Below, one piece after another: positions 60,622 to 64,000 of a stretch of 64,000 nt of DNA. How positions within the stretch are numbered: the stretch's first letter is position 1; each line of letters opens with the position of its first letter. The position numbers were made by a program, and so were the translations under genes. Source of the stretch: Xanthomonas translucens pv. cerealis (GTDB taxonomy: Bacteria > Pseudomonadota > Gammaproteobacteria > Xanthomonadales > Xanthomonadaceae); the NCBI RefSeq assembly GCF_006838285.1, contig NZ_CP038228.1, positions 992,001-1,056,000 on the forward strand, read 5' to 3'. The notes beneath the pieces were generated by a model that worked only from the letters and a program-made list of their open reading frames with translations, ran no database searches and had not been told where the DNA came from.

Positions 60622-61463
60622 GCGCGCTGCGCGGCGGGCCGGTGCTGCGCTGGGCGGTGCTGGGCGGCGGCTTCGCCTTCCTGTACCTACCGATCCTGCT
60701 GCTGATGGTGTACTCGTTCAATTCTTCCAAGCTGGCCACGGTGTGGGCGGGGTTCTCGACCAAGTGGTACGGCGAACTGCTGCGCGACCGGCAGATCCTG
60801 CAGGCGGCGTGGATCAGCCTGAAGGTGGCGTTCTGGACCGCGACCGCATCGATGGTGATCGGCACGCTGGCGGCGATGGTGATGACCCGTTTCCGCCGCT
60901 TCCCCAGCAAGAGCCTGTTCGGCGCGCTGGTGACCGCGCCGCTGGTGATGCCGGAAGTGATCATCGGCCTGTCGATCATGATGATGCTGGTGTCGATGGG
61001 CGGGCTGATCGGCATCCCGCCCAAGGGCGTCACCGCGATCTGGGGCGCGCACGTCACCTTCACCCTGTCCTTCGTCACCGTGGTGGTGTCCTCGCGCCTG
61101 CAGGAACTGGACCGCTCGCTGGAAGAGGCGGCGATGGACCTGGGCGCGAACCGGCTCAAGGTGTTCTTCCTGATCACCTTGCCGATCATCGCCCCGGCGC
61201 TGGTGTCGGGCTGGCTGCTGGCCTTCACCCTGTCGCTGGACGACGTGGTGATCGCCAACTTCGTGGCCGGACCCAACTCGACCACGCTGCCGATGACGGT
61301 GTTTTCCTCGGTGCGGATGGGCTTGAAGCCGAAGATCAACGCGCTGGCCACGCTGATGGTGCTGGCGGTGTCGATCGCCGCCTTCGTCGGCTGGTGGCTG
61401 ATGGCGCGCAGCGAGAAGCGCCGCCAGCGCGACATCCAGCTGGCGCTGCAGCAGGGCGGTTAG
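60618..61463 (+). CDS. potI: Polyamine ABC transporter permease PotI
   Basis: A 281-residue permease, six helices, EAA loop EEAAMDLGANRLKVFFLITLP, and LDDVVIANFVAGPNSTTLPM, a PotI signature. Last gene of potGHI; the binding-protein genes lie 5 kb upstream beyond the efflux operon. A REP pair begins 18 bases after the stop. Confidence 0.95.
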   Translation: MSALRGGPVLRWAVLGGGFAFLYLPILLLMVYSFNSSKLATVWAGFSTKWYGELLRDRQILQAAWISLKVAFWTATASMVIGTLAAMVMTRFRRFPSKSLFGALVTAPLVMPEVIIGLSIMMMLVSMGGLIGIPPKGVTAIWGAHVTFTLSFVTVVVSSRLQELDRSLEEAAMDLGANRLKVFFLITLPIIAPALVSGWLLAFTLSLDDVVIANFVAGPNSTTLPMTVFSSVRMGLKPKINALATLMVLAVSIAAFVGWWLMARSEKRRQRDIQLALQQGG

Positions 61464-61480
61464 CGAGGCACTGCTTTTCT

Positions 61481-61547
61481 GTACGAGTGGTTTCAGCCGC
61501 GACAGGTATTGTCGGTAAGGCCGGTTGCGGCTGAAGCCGCTCCTACA
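61481..61547. repeat. REP pair in inverted orientation
   Basis: GTACGAGTGGTTTCAGCCGC plus GAC at 61481-61503 opposes GTTGCGGCTGAAGCCGCTCC plus TAC at 61524-61547. The arms can form a long hairpin after potI. Same family as the arms at 3031 and 8843. Confidence 0.8.
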
Positions 61548-61658
61548 GGGACTGCACTCGCCGCGGAACGCTGTGGTGCATCGCGTCGGCGCCATCGCCA
61601 CGCCACCGCAACCTGTGCGGCGCTAGGCTGGGCAAACTTTTTCCAGGAGTCCGTCGCG

Positions 61659-63023
61659 ATGCCTTACGACACCGTCAATCCCGCCACCGGCCAGGTCGAC
61701 TACCGCCTGGAGCTGATGGATGCCGCCGCCATCGAGCAGCGCCTGGCTGCGTCCGCGCAGGCATTCCCGGCGTGGGCGCAAACGCAGCTGGCGCAGCGCG
61801 GCGCGCTGTTGCGGCAGGTCGGTGTGCAATTGCGCGCGCGCCGCGAGCAGATCCAGCGGCTGATGACCGCGGAGATGGGCAAGCTGCGCAATGAGGCGCT
61901 GGCCGAGATCGACAAGTGCGCCGACGCCTGCGATTACTACGCCGAACATGCGGCCGACTACCTGCGCGAGCAGCCGATCGCCACCGATGCGCAGCGCAGC
62001 TACGTGCGCTACGAGCCGCTGGGCTGCGTGCTGGCGGTGATGCCGTGGAATTTCCCGCTGTGGCAGGTGTTCCGCTTCCTGGCGCCGGCGCTGATGGCCG
62101 GCAACGTGGCGCTGCTCAAGCACGCCAGCAACGTGCCGCGCTGCGCCGATGCGATCCACGCCGCGCTGGCCGCCGCCGGCGTGCCTGACGGCGTGTTCGA
62201 CGTGCTGCACATCGACAACGACCAGGCCGCCGCGGTGCTGCGCGACGCGCGCATCGCCGCGGTGACGCTGACCGGAAGCGAGCGCGCCGGCCGCTCGATC
62301 GCCGCCAATGCCGGCGACCAGCTGAAGAAATGCGTGATGGAGCTCGGCGGCAGCGATGCTTTCGTGGTGCTGGACGATGCCGATCTGGAACTCACGGTGG
62401 CGGCGGCGGTGAAGTCGCGCTTCGACAATGCCGGGCAGACCTGCATCGCAGCCAAGCGCTTCGTGGTGGTCGATGCCATCGCCGACGAATTCGTGCGCCG
62501 CTTCGTGGCCGCGGCCGCCGAGCGCCGGCTCGGCGATCCGCAGGACGCAGCGACCACGCTGGCGCCGATGGCGCGGCAGGACCTGCGCGACGAACTGCAC
62601 AAGCAGGTACAGGCCAGCATCGCCAAGGGCGCCACGCCGCTGCTCGGCGGCGCGCCCGACACGTCCACCCACGCCGGCTACCCGGCCTCGATCCTGGACC
62701 ACGTGGTACCTGGCATGCCGGCCTACGACGAAGAGCTGTTCGGCCCGGTCGCCGCGATCCTGCGTGTGGCCGACGAGGCCGAGGCGGTGCGCGTGGCCAA
62801 CGACACCAGCTTCGGCCTGGGCGGCAGCGTGTGGAGCGCCGACCGCGCTCGCGGCGAGCGCGTCGCCCGCCAGTTGCAGTGCGGCGCGGCCTTCGTCAAC
62901 GCCATCGTCAAGAGCGACGTACGCATGCCGTTCGGCGGCATCAAGCGCTCCGGCTTCGGCCGCGAACTGGCCGAGCACGGGATTCATGAGTTCATGAATA
63001 TCAAGTCGGTGTATGTTGGGTGA
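61659..63023 (+). CDS. NAD(P)-dependent succinate-semialdehyde dehydrogenase (Sad/GabD-like)
   Basis: Oxidises succinate semialdehyde, the product of GABA transamination, to succinate. The 454-residue protein has VMPWNFPLWQVFRFLAPALMAGN, LTGSERAGRSIAANAG, catalytic Glu in MELGGSDAF and catalytic Cys in NAGQTCIAAKR. MPYDTVNPATGQ at the start and the short overall length match the Sad/YneI group. AGGAG nine bases before the ATG at 61659. It is the last enzyme of the putrescine-to-succinate route encoded in this cluster. Confidence 0.9.
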   Translation: MPYDTVNPATGQVDYRLELMDAAAIEQRLAASAQAFPAWAQTQLAQRGALLRQVGVQLRARREQIQRLMTAEMGKLRNEALAEIDKCADACDYYAEHAADYLREQPIATDAQRSYVRYEPLGCVLAVMPWNFPLWQVFRFLAPALMAGNVALLKHASNVPRCADAIHAALAAAGVPDGVFDVLHIDNDQAAAVLRDARIAAVTLTGSERAGRSIAANAGDQLKKCVMELGGSDAFVVLDDADLELTVAAAVKSRFDNAGQTCIAAKRFVVVDAIADEFVRRFVAAAAERRLGDPQDAATTLAPMARQDLRDELHKQVQASIAKGATPLLGGAPDTSTHAGYPASILDHVVPGMPAYDEELFGPVAAILRVADEAEAVRVANDTSFGLGGSVWSADRARGERVARQLQCGAAFVNAIVKSDVRMPFGGIKRSGFGRELAEHGIHEFMNIKSVYVG

Positions 63024-63027
63024 GGCC

Positions 63028-63142
63028 GGGACCGGGGACCCGGAACGGCAAAAGCCAAGGCAAAAGCCGGTGGCTACCGCGTTACGCGCAGAGTTTCAGC
63101 GATCGCAATCCCCGCTTTTCCGGGTCCCGGGTCCCCGGTCCC
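63028..63142 (-). repeat. Heptamer-bounded inverted element
   Basis: Left end GGGACCG, GGGACCC; right end GGGTCCC twice and CGGTCCC. The middle includes AAAGCCAAGGCAAAAGCC. The right end starts five bases beyond the corA stop codon and the left end five bases beyond the dehydrogenase stop, so it fills the gap between convergent genes. Confidence 0.85.
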
Positions 63143-63146
63143 GGCT

Positions 63147-64000
63147 TCAAAGCCACCTGGCCCGCTTGAACGCCACATACAGCCCCAGACACACCGCGGC
63201 CACGCCGCCGACCATCAGCGGGTAGGCCCAGGGCCATTCCAGTTCCGGCATCTGCTTGAAATTCATGCCGTACCAGCTGGTGATCAGGGTCGGTGCGGCC
63301 AGCAGCGCCGCCCAGGCGCCGAGGCGCTTGACCGTTTCGCCCTGGGCCAGGGTCACCAGCGACAGGTTCACGCTCAGCGCGGTGCCGAGCATCTCGCGCA
63401 AGGTGTCGATCGCTTCGTTGGTGCGCACCGCGTGGTCGAGCACGTCGCGCACGTAGAGCCGCACTTCGTCGGGGATCAGCGGGCCGGGGTTGCGCTTGAG
63501 GTGGGATAGCACGTCCTGCAGCGGCGCCACGCCCAGGCGCATCTGGTTGAGCTCGCGCTTGAGTTCGTACAGGCGGATCGCGGTGTCGCGCCGGTAGGCC
63601 TCGGCGAAGATGTCCTTCTCCAGGCGCTCCAGGCTTTGCCGGAATTCGTCCAGGATCGGCTGGTAGTTGTCCACGATGTAGTCCAGCACCGCGTACAGCG
63701 CGTAGGACGGGCCGAGCTGCATCAGCGCCGCCTCGCGCTCCAGCCGCTCGCGCACCGGCGCGTACGGCAGCGAGGCGCCGTGGCGCACGGTCAGCAGGAA
63801 GCGCGCGCCGAGGAAGGCGTGGGTCTCGCCGTAGACGATGCGTTCGTCGATCACCTGCGCGGTGTGCACGGCCAGGAACAGCGAATTGCCGTAGGCCTCG
63901 ACCTTGGGCCGCTGGTGCGCCTTGCGCGTGTCCTCGATCGCCAGATCGTGCAGCTGGAATTCGTCCTGCAGCTGCTGCAGCACATGGTCGGCGGGTTCGT
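63147..64000 (-). CDS. corA: CorA family magnesium/divalent cation channel, partial (5' end outside window)
   Basis: Mg2+ uptake channel. The visible 284 codons cover the C-terminal two-thirds: the alpha/beta cytoplasmic domain (LAIEDTRKAHQRPKVEAYGN, a CorA hallmark), the long stalk helix (ELKRELNQMRLGVAPLQDVL), the first membrane helix with the selectivity motif YGMNF, and the second membrane helix ending in the basic tail KRARWL. The frame remains open to the window edge, so the start lies beyond position 64000. Confidence 0.93.
   Translation of the reverse strand, partial: EPADHVLQQLQDEFQLHDLAIEDTRKAHQRPKVEAYGNSLFLAVHTAQVIDERIVYGETHAFLGARFLLTVRHGASLPYAPVRERLEREAALMQLGPSYALYAVLDYIVDNYQPILDEFRQSLERLEKDIFAEAYRRDTAIRLYELKRELNQMRLGVAPLQDVLSHLKRNPGPLIPDEVRLYVRDVLDHAVRTNEAIDTLREMLGTALSVNLSLVTLAQGETVKRLGAWAALLAAPTLITSWYGMNFKQMPELEWPWAYPLMVGGVAAVCLGLYVAFKRARWL

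Overview
The window is about two-thirds G+C, densely packed, and has the look of a Xanthomonas chromosome. Three things point there: an InaX-type ice-nucleation gene, many REP-like palindromes built on a CTTCAGYCGCGA core, and tightly overlapping ATGA/GTGA operons. Presence of inaX suggests the early-branching X. translucens side of the genus. That is an inference from gene content, not a phylogeny. I see no rRNA, tRNA, CRISPR array, integrase or intact insertion sequence.

Layout. Positions 0.2-14 kb hold housekeeping and small metabolic genes: a beta-carbonic anhydrase with a SulP anion transporter, nth, an enoyl-CoA hydratase, a diverged FKBP protein, a DUF1289-NUDIX fusion coupled to a 3-mercaptopyruvate sulfurtransferase, an AmpD-like amidase, a MOSC protein, a hydrolase, a GNAT protein, an ABC-F gene remnant and rlmKL. 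Positions 14-20 kb carry a five-module hybrid sensor kinase with a shortened receiver protein next to it, and a DUF445 membrane protein. Positions 20-28 kb hold a ParB-like protein, an EthD protein and a beta-alanine/aminoaldehyde module (mmsA, ald, a class III aminotransferase, a PuuR-like regulator and a PuuC-like dehydrogenase). Positions 28-36 kb hold DUF1203 and FG-GAP-like proteins, a decayed molybdate-type regulator, and an OFA transporter-fdhD-YdeP-type molybdo-oxidoreductase operon.

Positions 36-41 kb are one very large gene for an ice-nucleation protein: 81 exact 16-residue coils behind an AT-rich leader. Positions 41-44 kb hold an MHS transporter and a diguanylate cyclase whose two receiver domains both lack the phospho-accepting Asp. 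Positions 44-63 kb are a long polyamine region: puuB, puuA and puuD homologues, a second glutamine-synthetase-like ligase, a putrescine aminotransferase, two tandem PotF-like binding lipoproteins, potGHI and a succinate-semialdehyde dehydrogenase. A complete EmrA-EmrB-outer-membrane-factor efflux operon sits between the binding proteins and the rest of the transporter. The window ends inside a corA gene.

How the parts fit. The two polyamine blocks (23-28 kb and 44-63 kb) together encode uptake of putrescine/spermidine, gamma-glutamylation and oxidation, direct transamination, oxidation of aminoaldehydes, and conversion of beta-alanine to acetyl-CoA with recycling of alanine to pyruvate.

The least ordinary features are in the DNA itself. 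Heptanucleotide tandem arrays lie directly beyond stop codons in several intergenic regions, and one array sits at the 5' end of puuB, where its copy number sets the reading frame. A roughly 170-bp inverted-repeat element with 47-bp arms precedes the putrescine aminotransferase gene. A G14 tract and a nonsense codon lie in a regulator gene that has also lost its middle.
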